From: Comamonas testosteroni TK102
Lineage (GTDB): Bacteria > Pseudomonadota > Gammaproteobacteria > Burkholderiales > Burkholderiaceae_C
DNA length: 64,000 nucleotides
Assembly: GCF_000739375.1 (NCBI RefSeq)
Contig: NZ_CP006704.1
Location: 682,001 to 746,000 of the forward strand
Direction: 5' to 3'
Shown: positions 1 to 8,776 of the stretch, one piece after another
Layout of the letters: each line of letters begins with the position of its first letter
Position numbering within the stretch: the first letter of the stretch is position 1
Position numbers and translations under genes: made by a program
Notes under the pieces: model-generated
What the model was told of the DNA's origin: nothing
Seen by the model: only the letters and a program-made list of their open reading frames with translations
Databases searched by the model: none

Positions 1-1
1 A

Positions 2-373
2 CTGGGGCCGCGTACCGACTGGTTCACGCCCGAGGCCGTAGCCTTGCTGGCCGTCCAGCGCTGGCAGGTCACGTCCCAGTCCAATCGCGTGGGCCTGCGA
101 CTGGCCGGAGAACAGGCGCTGACGCGCGCCGTGAGCAGCGAGCTGCCCAGCGAAGGCACGCCGCTGGGGGCCATCCAGGTTCCCGCCAGCGGCCAGCCCG
201 TGCTGTTTCTGGCCGACCATCCGCTGACCGGCGGCTATCCCGTGATCGGCTGCGTGGCACCTCATCATCTGGATCTTGCGGGACAGATTCCCGTAGGGGC
301 CTGGATTCGTTTCAACCCCATCCGCACCTTTGCAGAGCTGGTGCCTGCAGTCGCGGAGCGAGGAGTGACTTGA
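2..373 (+). CDS. pxpC: Biotin-dependent carboxyltransferase, PxpC/KipA type (3' part only)
   Basis: This is the C-terminal 123 residues of a gene that begins before the window. The frame is open from base 2 to the TGA at 371-373. The visible protein has the features of the 5-oxoprolinase subunit C / KipA / urea-amidolyase carboxyltransferase family: LPSEGTPLGAIQVPASGQP, then LADHPLTGGYPVIGCV, near the end of that domain. Family members work with PxpA and PxpB in ATP-dependent 5-oxoproline hydrolysis, or with a biotin carboxylase as an allophanate-type carboxyltransferase. The TGA overlaps an ATG (373-375) that opens the first unit of a tandem repeat, and a biotin carboxylase-BCCP gene follows, so the gene sits in a pxp-like carboxylase operon. 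The exact substrate is not shown by the sequence. The family call is good, the gene name less certain. Confidence 0.75.
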   Translation: MGPRTDWFTPEAVALLAVQRWQVTSQSNRVGLRLAGEQALTRAVSSELPSEGTPLGAIQVPASGQPVLFLADHPLTGGYPVIGCVAPHHLDLAGQIPVGAWIRFNPIRTFAELVPAVAERGVT

Positions 374-862
374 TGAAAAAAGCTCTGATTGCCAATCGTG
401 GCGAAAACAGCTGCGCAGCAGGCGGCGGCGGTCTCGCATCCCTGTCTTACGCTTGCTGAGGTGGCAACCATGATGACCAAAGTTCTGATGGCCAACCGTG
501 GCGAAAACAGCTGCGCAGCAGTTGTTTCACCAGATTGCCGGGCCTGCGCAGCAGGCGGCGGCGGTCTCGCATCCCTGTCTTACGCTTGCTGAGGTGGCAA
601 CCATGATTACCAAAGTTCTGATTGCCAACCGTGGCGAAAACAGCTGCGCAGCAGTTGTTTCACCAGATTGCCGGGCCTGCGCAGCAGGCGGCGGTCTCGC
701 ATCCCTGTCTTACGCTTGCTGAGGTGGCAACCATGATTACCAAAGTTCTGATTGCCAACCGTGGCGAAAACAGCTGCGCAGCAGTTGTTTCACCAGATTG
801 CCGGGCCTGCGCAGCAGGCGGCGGTCTCGCATCCCTGTCTTACGCTTGCTGAGGTGGCAACC
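373..862 (+). repeat. Tandem array of four partial copies of a gene start (units of 97, 133, 130 and 130 bp)
   Basis: ATG codons lie at 373, 470, 603, 733 and 863. Each is followed by the first codons of the biotin carboxylase ([12 protein letters not shown], with variants), and only the copy at 863 continues into the gene. In the four others the sequence leaves the gene after the E codon, giving mini-ORFs of 28, 40, 39 and 39 codons that stop at a TGA (457-459, 590-592, 720-722, 850-852). Ten bases after each stop comes the next ATG, preceded by the Shine-Dalgarno-like GAGGTGG. Every unit length is one more than a multiple of three, so each start lies in a new frame. The first unit lacks 33 bases that are flanked in the others by the direct repeat CTGCGCAGCAG. 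The first two units have one extra GGC triplet. The array is therefore a minisatellite that can change copy number and may act as a translation-reinitiation leader. Confidence 0.95.
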
Positions 863-2590
863 ATGATTACCAAAGTTCTGATTGCCAACCGTGGCGAGAT
901 CGCCGTGCGCATTGCACGCGCCTGTGCCGACTATGGCGTGAAATCCGTCGCCGTCTATGCCGATGCCGATATCGACGCCCTGCACGTGCGCCGTGCCGAC
1001 GAGGCCTACGGCCTCCAGGGCGACAAGCCCGCCGACACCTATCTGAACATCGCCAAGCTGATTGCGATTGCCAAGCGTTCGGGCGCCGATGCCGTGCATC
1101 CCGGCTATGGCTTTCTGTCCGAGAGCGAAGCCTTTGCACAGGCCGTGCTGGATGCGGGTCTGGTCTGGATCGGCCCGCGCCCCGACACCATCGCCAAGCT
1201 GGGCGACAAGGTCGAGGCGCGCAAGATTGCGCTGCAGGTCGGTGCGCCGCTGGTGGCCGGCACGCCCGATCCCGTCAAGGATGCTGATGAAGTGCTGGCC
1301 TTTGCCCAGCAGCATGGTCTGCCCATCATCATCAAGGCTGCTTTTGGCGGCGGTGGCCGCGGCATGAAGATCGCCTGGCGCATGGACGAAGTGGCCGAGC
1401 TGTATGCATCCGCCGTGCGCGAGGCCGTGACGGCTTTCGGTCGTGGCGAATGCTTTGTCGAGCAGTTCCTCGACAAGCCGCGCCATATCGAGGCGCAGGT
1501 GATTGCCGACACGCATGGCAATGTGGTGGTGCTGGGCACGCGCGACTGTTCGCTGCAGCGTCGCAACCAGAAGCTGGTGGAAGAGGCTCCGGCCCCCTTC
1601 ATCACCGATGCCCAGCGTGAACGCATTCACAGTGCGGCAAAGGCGATCTGTGCGCAAGCCGGCTATGTCAGCGCGGGAACCGTGGAGTTTCTGCTCAGCG
1701 GCAACGGCGCCATTTCCTTCCTCGAGGTCAATACCCGCCTGCAGGTCGAGCACACCGTGACCGAGGAAACCACGGGCATCGATCTGGTGCAGGAACAGCT
1801 GCGCGTGGCCGACGGTCTGCCGCTGTCCTTCACGCAGACTCCGGCACCACGGGCCCATTCCATCGAGTTCCGCATCAATGCCGAAGATGTGGGGCGCGGC
1901 TTTCTGCCCACGCCGGGTCTGATCACGCGTTTTGCCCCACCTTCGGGGCCGGGTGTGCGACTCGATTCGGGTGTCGAAACTGGCTCTGTGATCCCCGGAA
2001 CGTTTGACTCCATGATGGCCAAGCTCATCGTCACGGGGGCCACGCGTGAGCAGGCCCTGGCCCGTGCCCGACGTGCGCTGGCCGAGTTCCGCATCGAGGG
2101 CGTGGCTTCGGTGCTGCCCTTTCACAAGGCCGTGCTGAATCAGGCCGACTTTGTGGGGGCTGCGGGCTTCAATGTCCACACCCGCTGGATCGAGACCGAA
2201 TTTGCCGAGCCGCTGGCCGCAGCCGCCCGCGCCGAGCCCGTGGCTGACACCAGCCTGCTGCGCACCGCCATCGAGATCGACGGCCGCCGCGTGCAGCTGG
2301 GCCTGCCCGCCATGCTGCTGCAGGGACTGTCTGCGCCGGCGACCGGTGCGACCCAGGCCGCAGTGTCGCAAAACGTGGACCCCGATGCCGTCATCTCGCC
2401 GATCGCCGGCAATCTGCATGCCTGGAAGGTGGCCGATGGCGACGAGGTCAAGGAAGGCGATGTGATCGCCGTGATGGAAGCCATGAAGATGGAAATGCAG
2501 GTTTCGGCCCACAAGAGCGGCCGCATCACGCTGGCCGTGCAGCCAGGCACTGCTCAGGCCTTGAGCGCCGTGATCGCGCATATCCGGTAG
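863..2590 (+). CDS. Biotin carboxylase fused to a biotin carboxyl carrier domain (575 aa)
   Basis: This protein carboxylates its own biotin with ATP and bicarbonate, for transfer by a partner carboxyltransferase such as the PxpC-like protein upstream. The biotin carboxylase part starts with the family signature [13 protein letters not shown] and has the ATP-grasp glycine-rich loop GGGGRGMK at residues 162-169 and the [10 protein letters not shown] block. The C-terminus is a biotinyl domain with EAMKME, where Lys542 is the expected biotinylation site. I chose ATG 863 because it is the family-typical N-terminus ([12 protein letters not shown]) and has GAGGTGG ten bases upstream. A longer frame open from 752 only reads through repeat DNA. 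The length fits acyl-CoA or urea/oxoproline-type carboxylase alpha subunits. The tandem array just upstream is the unusual feature. The substrate cannot be told from this subunit alone. Confidence 0.9.
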   Translation: MITKVLIANRGEIAVRIARACADYGVKSVAVYADADIDALHVRRADEAYGLQGDKPADTYLNIAKLIAIAKRSGADAVHPGYGFLSESEAFAQAVLDAGLVWIGPRPDTIAKLGDKVEARKIALQVGAPLVAGTPDPVKDADEVLAFAQQHGLPIIIKAAFGGGGRGMKIAWRMDEVAELYASAVREAVTAFGRGECFVEQFLDKPRHIEAQVIADTHGNVVVLGTRDCSLQRRNQKLVEEAPAPFITDAQRERIHSAAKAICAQAGYVSAGTVEFLLSGNGAISFLEVNTRLQVEHTVTEETTGIDLVQEQLRVADGLPLSFTQTPAPRAHSIEFRINAEDVGRGFLPTPGLITRFAPPSGPGVRLDSGVETGSVIPGTFDSMMAKLIVTGATREQALARARRALAEFRIEGVASVLPFHKAVLNQADFVGAAGFNVHTRWIETEFAEPLAAAARAEPVADTSLLRTAIEIDGRRVQLGLPAMLLQGLSAPATGATQAAVSQNVDPDAVISPIAGNLHAWKVADGDEVKEGDVIAVMEAMKMEMQVSAHKSGRITLAVQPGTAQALSAVIAHIR

Positions 2591-2630
2591 GCCCGGCCAG
2601 GTCAGGTCAGGCCCGGCCAGGTCAGGCACG
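2591..2630 (+). repeat. Short direct repeat after the biotin carboxylase gene
   Basis: The segment GGCCCGGCCAGGTCAGG occurs twice in close succession directly after the stop codon, with a further partial GTCAGG copy. It is a small local duplication without an evident function. Confidence 0.7.
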
Positions 2631-2636
2631 GCCCGC

Positions 2637-2670
2637 ACAAAGCGCGACCTCCGTGTCGCGCTTTGTTTTT
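2637..2670 (+). terminator. Intrinsic terminator of the carboxylase operon
   Basis: A perfect 12-bp stem, ACAAAGCGCGAC (2637-2648) with GTCGCGCTTTGT (2655-2666), closes a six-base loop and is followed by a T run. It ends the pxpC-biotin carboxylase transcript and separates it from the copper ATPase. Confidence 0.9.
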
Positions 2671-2739
2671 CTGGCCTTGCTGCACTCAAGCCAAACTCCG
2701 CCTGTTTGCACCCTGCCGAAAGAGGTTTTTGCCGGGGGC

Positions 2740-2770
2740 TTGACCTTTACATGATGTCAATCTCTACAGT
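2740..2770 (+). promoter_or_regulatory. MerR-type (CueR/HmrR-like) promoter of the copper ATPase
   Basis: TTGACC (2740-2745) and TACAGT (2765-2770) are separated by 19 bp, the long spacer typical of promoters activated by MerR-family regulators. Between them lies an imperfect dyad centred on ACATGATGT, resembling the operators of CueR/HmrR at copA genes. No merR-family gene is present in the window, so the regulator must be encoded elsewhere. Confidence 0.65.
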
Positions 2771-2796
2771 GGCCTTCAACGTGAATGGAGAACGCG

Positions 2797-5280
2797 ATGA
2801 ATGCACTGACCAAAAGCGGAGCCTTTGAGCTGTCTGTGGAAGGAATGACCTGCGCTTCCTGCGTGGGCCGGGTGGAGCGGGCGCTCAAGAAAGTGCCCGG
2901 TGTGCAGGAGGCCGTGGTCAATCTGGCCACGGAAAAGGCCAGCCTCACCGTGGCCGATCCGGCGCAGGCTGCGGCCATCCTGCCGCAGGCTGTGGCGGCG
3001 ATCGAAAAAGCGGGCTACGCGGTGCCCGCGCAAAGCGTGGATCTGCAGGTGAACGGCATGACCTGCGCGTCCTGCGTCGGCCGTGTGGAGCGTGCGCTCA
3101 AGAAGGTGCCCGGAGTGCAGGAGGCGGTGGTGAATCTCGCGACCGAACGTGCCAGCGTGCAGCTGCAGGGCGGCGTGACGGTGGGCGCCCTGATCGCGGC
3201 GATTGAAAAGGCCGGCTATGAAGCGCAGCCCGTGGCGCACAGCGCCGGCGCGACTGGCGAGGACGCCACAGCCCAGCGCCAGGCACAGGAGCTCGAATCG
3301 CTCAAGCGTTCCCTGATCTTTGCGACCCTGTTCGCACTGCCCGTGTTTCTGCTGGAAATGGGCGGTCACATGGTGCCCGCGTTTCACCACTGGATTGCGG
3401 GCAGCATCGGCACGCAGAACAGCTGGTACATCCAGTTCGCGCTGACGGCCGTGGTGCTGTTCGGGCCGGGGCGGCGCTTTTTCGAGAAAGGCGTGCCCGC
3501 GCTGCTGCGCGCAGCGCCCGACATGAATTCGCTGGTCGCGGTGGGCACCTCGGCGGCATTCACCTATTCGGTGGTCGCGACCTTTGTGCCGCAATGGCTG
3601 CCTGCAGGCACCGTGAATGTGTACTTCGAAGCCGCGGCCGTCATCGTGGCACTGATCCTGCTGGGCCGCTTTCTGGAGGCGCGTGCCAAGGGCAATACCT
3701 CGGAGGCCATTCGCCGCCTGGTGCAGCTGCAGGCCAAGACCGCGCGCGTGCGCAAGGGCGGCCATGTCCAGGAAATCGATATCGCCCAGGTGCGTGCCGG
3801 CGATCTGATCGAAGTGCGTCCCGGCGAGCGCATTCCCGTCGATGGTGAGGTCATTGAAGGCCGCAGCTTTGTCGACGAATCCATGATCAGCGGCGAGCCC
3901 GTGCCGGTCGAGAAGGTCGAGGGCGCCGAAGTGGTGGGCGGCACGGTCAATCAGAACGGTGCGCTGGCTTTCAGAGCCACCAAGGTGGGTGCCGATACGC
4001 TGTTGGCACAGATCATTCGCATGGTGGAGCAGGCCCAGGGCAGCAAGCTGCCGATCCAGGCGCTGGTGGACAAGATCACCATGTGGTTTGTGCCGGCCGT
4101 CATGGCCGCGGCCCTGCTGACCTTTGTCATATGGCTGATCTGGGGTCCCGACCCCGCGCTGAGCTTTGCCCTGGTCAATGCCGTGGCCGTGCTCATCATT
4201 GCCTGCCCCTGTGCCATGGGGCTGGCCACGCCGACTTCCATCATGGTGGGAACCGGGCGTGCCGCGCAAATGGGAGTGCTGCTGCGCAAGGGCGAGGCAC
4301 TGCAGCAGCTCAAGGATGCCAGGGTGGTGGCGGTGGACAAGACCGGCACGCTGACCCGTGGCCGTCCCGAGCTGACCGATCTGGTGCTGGCCGACGGCTT
4401 TGAGCGCGGCGCCGTGCTGGCGCAGGTGGCTGCCGTGGAAGACCGTAGCGAGCACCCGATTGCGCGTGCCATTGTCGATGCGGCCAAGGCCGAAGGGCTG
4501 GAGATTCCGGCCATCAGCGATTTCGCATCGGTGACCGGTTTCGGCGTGCGTGCCGTGGTGCTGGGCGACCAGGTGGAGATCGGCGCCGACCGGTTCATGC
4601 GCGAAATTGGCCTGAGCGTTGACGGTTTTGCGGCCGAGGCCGAGCGCCTGGGCAGCGAAGGCAAGACGCCGCTGTATGCAGCCATCGGCGGACGGGTGGC
4701 GGCCATGATTGCCGTGGCCGATCCGATCAAGCCCACCAGCAAAGCCGCGATCGATGCCTTGCACGCTCTGGGCCTGAAGGTGGCCATGATCACCGGCGAC
4801 AACCGTCACACGGCCGAGGCGATCGCCAGGCAGCTGGGCATTGACGAGGTGGTGGCCGAGGTGCTGCCCGGCGGCAAGGTCGAGAGCGTGAAGCGCCTCA
4901 AGGCCGAGCATGGCACGCTGGCCTATGTGGGCGATGGCATCAACGACGCACCGGCCCTGGCCGAAGCCGATGTGGGCATTGCCATAGGCACGGGCACCGA
5001 TATCGCCATCGAGGCGGCCGATGTGGTGCTGATGTCGGGCGATCTCTCGGGTGTGCCGAATGCGATCGCGCTGTCCAAGGCCACCATGAAGAACATTGGC
5101 GAGAACCTGTTCTGGGCCTTTGCCTACAACGTGGCGCTGATACCGGTGGCGGCTGGGCTGCTCTATCCGTTCAACGGCATGCTGCTGTCGCCCGTGTTTG
5201 CCGCTGGGGCCATGGCGCTGTCCAGCGTATTCGTGCTCTCCAACGCACTGCGGCTCAAGCGCTTCAAACCCGCTCTCTGA
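2797..5280 (+). CDS. copA: Copper-exporting P1B-type ATPase CopA (827 aa)
   Basis: This inner-membrane pump exports Cu(I) using ATP. Two N-terminal heavy-metal-binding domains each carry GMTCASC (CxxC at residues 19-22 and 90-93). The transmembrane metal site is CPC at 470-472. The phosphorylation motif DKTGTLT begins with Asp514, SEHPIA is the HP motif, and GDGINDAPA starts at about 712. The two HMA domains are almost identical at the DNA and protein level around the motif ([20 protein letters not shown] in both), which suggests a recent internal duplication. I prefer ATG 2797 to the in-frame ATG 2785, because GGAG lies six bases before it and the 2785 codon is only about eight bases after the predicted transcription start. 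The MerR-type promoter upstream predicts induction by copper. Confidence 0.95.
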   Translation: MNALTKSGAFELSVEGMTCASCVGRVERALKKVPGVQEAVVNLATEKASLTVADPAQAAAILPQAVAAIEKAGYAVPAQSVDLQVNGMTCASCVGRVERALKKVPGVQEAVVNLATERASVQLQGGVTVGALIAAIEKAGYEAQPVAHSAGATGEDATAQRQAQELESLKRSLIFATLFALPVFLLEMGGHMVPAFHHWIAGSIGTQNSWYIQFALTAVVLFGPGRRFFEKGVPALLRAAPDMNSLVAVGTSAAFTYSVVATFVPQWLPAGTVNVYFEAAAVIVALILLGRFLEARAKGNTSEAIRRLVQLQAKTARVRKGGHVQEIDIAQVRAGDLIEVRPGERIPVDGEVIEGRSFVDESMISGEPVPVEKVEGAEVVGGTVNQNGALAFRATKVGADTLLAQIIRMVEQAQGSKLPIQALVDKITMWFVPAVMAAALLTFVIWLIWGPDPALSFALVNAVAVLIIACPCAMGLATPTSIMVGTGRAAQMGVLLRKGEALQQLKDARVVAVDKTGTLTRGRPELTDLVLADGFERGAVLAQVAAVEDRSEHPIARAIVDAAKAEGLEIPAISDFASVTGFGVRAVVLGDQVEIGADRFMREIGLSVDGFAAEAERLGSEGKTPLYAAIGGRVAAMIAVADPIKPTSKAAIDALHALGLKVAMITGDNRHTAEAIARQLGIDEVVAEVLPGGKVESVKRLKAEHGTLAYVGDGINDAPALAEADVGIAIGTGTDIAIEAADVVLMSGDLSGVPNAIALSKATMKNIGENLFWAFAYNVALIPVAAGLLYPFNGMLLSPVFAAGAMALSSVFVLSNALRLKRFKPAL

Positions 5281-5309
5281 CAAGAGGGCCGGCAGCAACG
5301 GATGGACAG

Positions 5310-5331
5310 GCGCCGGAAGATGTTCCGGCGC
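5310..5331. terminator. Hairpin between convergent copA and ribE
   Basis: GCGCCGGAA and TTCCGGCGC form a nine-base-pair stem with a four-base loop between the converging genes. It probably serves as a bidirectional terminator, but the T runs on either side are weak. Confidence 0.55.
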
Positions 5332-5348
5332 TTATCCCTTGGCCAGGG

Positions 5349-6056
5349 CTATTGTCTGGGCAGTTGTGGCACGTCCACGAAGTCGTCAAGGCTCAGTCCT
5401 TTTTCCTGCAGCAGGGCTTCGAGCACGGGCTTGAGCCGGCCCAGGCTGGCTTCCACGGTTTCGCGCACGGTATCGACCACCACCTGGGTGCTGCGCTCGA
5501 TCTCGATATTGACCAGATCGCCGACCTTCTTGTCGCCGAACACCGTCATGCGCAGGGTTTCGGGAATCAGCCAGACCTCGAACCAGCCCTCCTTGCGGTT
5601 CACCTCCGCCACCGTCAGGCTGGCGCCGTTGACGGCGATATAGCCCTTGGCAAACACATAGGGGCGAAAGGCCTCGGGAATGCCGAAGCGGATCTTGTGA
5701 TTGGTCTCGGTCTGCATCACCTCCAGCAGCGGCGCCATGAAGTCCACATGGCCCGACAGCGGGTGGCCGCCAATCTCGGCACCGTCCTTGGCGGCGCGCT
5801 CCACATTGAGCGTGTCGCCGGCCTTGCAGCTGCCCAGCGTGGTGATGTTCAGGCTTTGCAGCATCACATCAAAGCTGGCGCTGGTGGGCGAGAGGTTTTC
5901 GGTCACCGTCAGGCAGACGCCGTCATGCGAGACGCTGGCGCCAATGGCCAGATCCTGGCAGAAGCCTTCGGGGAACTCCATGATGAAGGTGCGCAGGCCG
6001 TCCTGGTCGCGCAGCGCGGCAATCTTTGCCACGGCCTGAATGATGCCGGTAAACAC
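5349..6056 (-). CDS. ribE: Riboflavin synthase alpha chain (235 aa)
   Basis: This cytoplasmic enzyme dismutates two molecules of 6,7-dimethyl-8-ribityllumazine to riboflavin. It has the family N-terminus MFTGII, two similar lumazine-binding halves (GVCLTVTE in the first and GASLTVAE in the second), GGHPLSGHVD, and LIPETLRMTVFG. The C-terminus is about 20 residues longer than that of the E. coli enzyme. The start is GTG (6056-6054), fixed by the conserved N-terminus. No other rib gene is adjacent, and no FMN riboswitch was recognised upstream. The gene downstream on the same strand end is convergent copA. Confidence 0.93.
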   Translation of the reverse strand: MFTGIIQAVAKIAALRDQDGLRTFIMEFPEGFCQDLAIGASVSHDGVCLTVTENLSPTSASFDVMLQSLNITTLGSCKAGDTLNVERAAKDGAEIGGHPLSGHVDFMAPLLEVMQTETNHKIRFGIPEAFRPYVFAKGYIAVNGASLTVAEVNRKEGWFEVWLIPETLRMTVFGDKKVGDLVNIEIERSTQVVVDTVRETVEASLGRLKPVLEALLQEKGLSLDDFVDVPQLPRQ

Positions 6057-6149
6057 GGGGCAGACTCTCTTATCAACAGGCGGGCGCCGGGCGCCAGCCT
6101 TGGGTCAAAACGGCTATTTTGCCTGTTTGCCCGGTAACCCGGCCAGCGT

Positions 6150-7025
6150 CTAGGCGAAGGTCGGTCGGCCTTCCCAGAAGCCGCTGATCAGCGCCTCGGG
6201 CTTTTTGAGCGCACGCACCCAGGCGCAGTCCGGCCAGGCCTGCATCTGCACATTCATGCCCGCAAACACGCCATAGCCCGGGCCTGCCGCGATTTCGCCA
6301 GCGGCCTGCAGGGTCTCGCCGCTGCGGATGCTGCAGGCCGCGCGGATATCGCCCTGGGCCTTGATGCCCCAGCCGGCCTGAATATGGTTGCCGCAGAGGA
6401 TGGCGTCGTTGCCGGCAATGCCGTGGCCTACATCGAGCAGGCCCTGCACCTCGATGGCGCCGCCTGCTTTCAGGCCCTTGCCGCAGTGCATATCGCCTTG
6501 CACCTGCACCTCCTGGCCGATATGGGCATTGCCCTTGAGCTTTACATGGCCGCCGCCGCGCAGCTCCCAGCCACAGCGCAGGTCTTCGGCGCGCACCTCG
6601 CCTTGCACCTCCACGCTCCAGGCCGCCTTGATGCTGCCGCCGGCCTGCAGAAGTTCACTGGCAAAGATGGCGCCGCCGCATTGAATCTCTTCGCCCGCTT
6701 CGAGCTTGCCCGCCCGTATGCCGCCGCCCGCCTGCAGGCAGCGGCCTACCAGCAGCTGGCCGGTGACGCGCACATCGCCGTGCACGATCAGTGTGCCGGC
6801 ATAGACGAAGTGGTCGGCCTCCAGATGCTCGAGCTCCAGCACGCTGTTGGTGGAGCCGAAGTTCTCCAGCAGCCAGCGTGCATCTTCCACACGGCCTGCG
6901 GCCACCTGGGTGTCCATGGCAGCCTGGTAGTCCCCGCCGGCCAGGTTGTTGCGCACAAACCAGCGGTAACCCATGGCACAGGGATTTTTGCCGCGCAAGA
7001 AATTTTGAGTGAGTTCCATGTCCAT
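6150..7025 (-). CDS. Beta-helix, bactofilin-like repeat protein of unknown function (291 aa)
   Basis: I do not recognise a named family with certainty. After about 70 N-terminal residues (with a segment QVAAGRVEDARWLLENFG) comes a long run of short glycine/valine-rich repeats such as GTLIVHGDVRVTG, LQAGGGIRAGKLEAGEEI and IQAGWGIKAQGDIRAACSI. The hydrophobic and glycine spacing of about six residues is typical of a parallel beta-helix, as in bactofilins and DUF583-type polymer-forming proteins. There is no signal peptide or membrane segment, so it is probably cytoplasmic. ATG 7025 is chosen because GGAGGT (complement of 7031-7036) lies five bases upstream; the frame stays open further upstream without a good ribosome site. 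A cytoskeletal or scaffolding role is only an inference from the fold. Confidence 0.6.
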   Translation of the reverse strand: MDMELTQNFLRGKNPCAMGYRWFVRNNLAGGDYQAAMDTQVAAGRVEDARWLLENFGSTNSVLELEHLEADHFVYAGTLIVHGDVRVTGQLLVGRCLQAGGGIRAGKLEAGEEIQCGGAIFASELLQAGGSIKAAWSVEVQGEVRAEDLRCGWELRGGGHVKLKGNAHIGQEVQVQGDMHCGKGLKAGGAIEVQGLLDVGHGIAGNDAILCGNHIQAGWGIKAQGDIRAACSIRSGETLQAAGEIAAGPGYGVFAGMNVQMQAWPDCAWVRALKKPEALISGFWEGRPTFA

Positions 7026-7537
7026 GGCTGACCTCCGGATCGTCCTTTGAGCAAGATGCGGTGCGCGTGGCAGTACAGGGCCGCGAAGGCGTGGACGTAC
7101 CTCTCCCATGCACCAGGGAAATGCTGTTCTGGAAGGCCGTGCGGAGGATGTGAGCTGTGTGCTTCAAGCCTTCCGCACGGCGGCGGAAAGCATGGCCGTG
7201 ACACCGCTCAGGCTCACGAATGCGGTGGGAATGCCATGGCGGCGGGTGTGTAGCGCACGCAGCACGCAGGCACGCGCGGACAGCTCTGCAGCAAGGGCAA
7301 AGCGGCGCAGGCGGGCGGCGGTGGACAGGTGCAGGCAGGCCATGGCAGGGAAGGTGTAAGAGCCCCGATTATGCCGCGCGGCCCGGGCTGGTGCAGATGA
7401 CCCCCTGCTTGTCCGTTATTTCATGGCGCTGTGCATGGCCGGGCGCCGCGCAAGGGCCGCCCCGCAGCGTCGGTGCCGTCCCCCTCCGGCGAAGCCGGAG
7501 AGGGGGAAGACGCGCAGCGGCACAGGAGGGCTCTATC
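7026..7537. other. Intergenic region without a recognisable gene
   Basis: About 510 bases between two minus-strand genes. Apart from a GC-rich hairpin at 7480-7506 I see no supported coding sequence. The promoter of the beta-helix protein gene should lie in its left half. Confidence 0.6.
7480..7506. repeat. GC-rich hairpin, CCCCCT...AGGGGG type
   Basis: CCCCCTCCGGC and GCCGGAGAGGGGG pair around a GAA loop with one bulged A. The C-run/G-run ends resemble other intergenic hairpins of this window, for example near 41610 and 61770. It lies downstream of the aminotransferase gene and could act as a terminator or mRNA-stabilising structure. Confidence 0.55.
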
Positions 7538-8776
7538 TCAGCGGCTTTGCGCTGCGGCCTGGCACAGACGCTCAACGGCCTGTGCGATCTGCGGCACTTC
7601 GGGTGCGGCAAACGACATGCGCAGCGTGTGCAGGTCGGGGTCGGCCGGATAGAAGGCCTTGCCTGGCACATAAATCACGCCCAGGGCCACGGCGGCGTCG
7701 AAGAGCTTTTGAGGATCGATGCGGCGGTCCAGCTCGGCCCAGACAAACATGCCGCCTGCGGGGCGCGAGCAGCGTATGCCGCTGTCCGGCGCCGCGTTCA
7801 AGCCCTGGACCAGGGCCTGCATGCGTCGCTGGTATTCCTGGCGCGCGCGCTGCACGGTGGCCGGGTAGCGCCCGCTGCCCAGATAGCAGGCGGCGACCGA
7901 CTGCGTCAGCGGCGAGGTGCACAGGTCGGCGGTTTGCTTGGCCACCGTGCAGCGGCGCAGCAGCGGCGCGTCGGCCAGCATCCAGCCCACGCGCAGCGCG
8001 GGCGCAACGGTCTTGGACAGGCTGGACAGATAGACCACCGGGTTGCTGCCGCCCGCCGCCAGCCGCTCGCCCGCGGCGCGTACGGTGCCAGGCATGGCCT
8101 GGGGGAGACTGTCGGCATCGTCGAAGCGCAGCTCGCCATAGGGATCGTCCTCGACCACCCAGAAGCCGTGCTGCCTGGCCAGTTGCACCAGAGCCTCGCG
8201 GCGCTCGGCCGCCAGCAGCGTGCCGCGCGGGTTGGAGAAGTTCGGCACGGTGTAGAGCAGCTTGGGGTGCTGGTCGACGGGCAATGCGGCCAGCAGATCG
8301 GCCAGGGCTTTGGTCTGCAGGCCTTGCTCGTCCATGGGAATGGGCAGGATGCGCGCCTGCGCCAGACGCAGAGCCTGCAGCGTGGCCGGATAGGCGGGCA
8401 CCTCGACCAGCACCGTGTCGCCGGGCTCGACGAGCACGCGCACCAGCAGGTCAAAGGCCTGCTGCGATCCGGTGGTCACGAGGATGTCGGCGGCCGTCGC
8501 CTGCATGCCGCGCTCGCGCGCCTGCTGCGCCAGGGCCTCACGCAGTTCGCTCAGGCCTTCGGTGGCGCCATATTGCAGCGCGCCCGGACCCTGTGTCATG
8601 GCCTGCGCGGCGGCCTGGGCCAGGCCTTCGGCATCGAAGAGGCTGGGCGATGGATAGCCGCCGGCCAGCGAGATCATGCCGGGGCGAGAAAGATAGGGAA
8701 ACAGCTCGCGTATCGGCGATCCCGCAGGCTCGGCAAACACGGCGGCAAAGGGTGCCAGTGCGCTGTCCTGACTCAT
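7538..8776 (-). CDS. PLP-dependent aminotransferase, probable 2-aminoadipate transaminase (412 aa)
   Basis: A fold-type I aminotransferase of the LysN/MocR-catalytic-domain group. The PLP lysine is Lys255 in SSLSKTVAP. VVEDDPYGELRF (around 208-219) holds the ring-nitrogen Asp, VPNFSNPRGT is the typical substrate/cofactor segment, and HTLRMSFA near the C-terminus carries the carboxylate-binding Arg. There is no N-terminal DNA-binding domain, so it is an enzyme rather than a MocR regulator. Its start codon overlaps the stop of hglS by four bases (8773-8776), so the two are translationally coupled. As HglS uses 2-oxoadipate, the likely reaction is 2-aminoadipate to 2-oxoadipate in lysine catabolism (the AmaC step in Pseudomonas). 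The substrate is inferred from this context. Confidence 0.85.
   Translation of the reverse strand: MSQDSALAPFAAVFAEPAGSPIRELFPYLSRPGMISLAGGYPSPSLFDAEGLAQAAAQAMTQGPGALQYGATEGLSELREALAQQARERGMQATAADILVTTGSQQAFDLLVRVLVEPGDTVLVEVPAYPATLQALRLAQARILPIPMDEQGLQTKALADLLAALPVDQHPKLLYTVPNFSNPRGTLLAAERREALVQLARQHGFWVVEDDPYGELRFDDADSLPQAMPGTVRAAGERLAAGGSNPVVYLSSLSKTVAPALRVGWMLADAPLLRRCTVAKQTADLCTSPLTQSVAACYLGSGRYPATVQRARQEYQRRMQALVQGLNAAPDSGIRCSRPAGGMFVWAELDRRIDPQKLFDAAVALGVIYVPGKAFYPADPDLHTLRMSFAAPEVPQIAQAVERLCQAAAQSR

Noticed and set aside
373..862. Regular repeats that might be a CRISPR array
   Set aside because: The units are directly adjacent copies of coding start DNA of 97-133 bp without short repeats and unique spacers.
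752..863. An in-frame upstream extension of the biotin carboxylase by 37 residues
   Set aside because: It reads only repeat-array DNA, and the conserved N-terminus and ribosome site are at ATG 863.
2776..5298. An 840-codon open frame on the minus strand over copA
   Set aside because: It is a shadow of the GC-rich copA codon pattern, rich in His, Gln and Arg, with no recognisable domain.
6057..6149. A possible FMN riboswitch upstream of riboflavin synthase
   Set aside because: None of the conserved FMN-element blocks is visible in this short gap.
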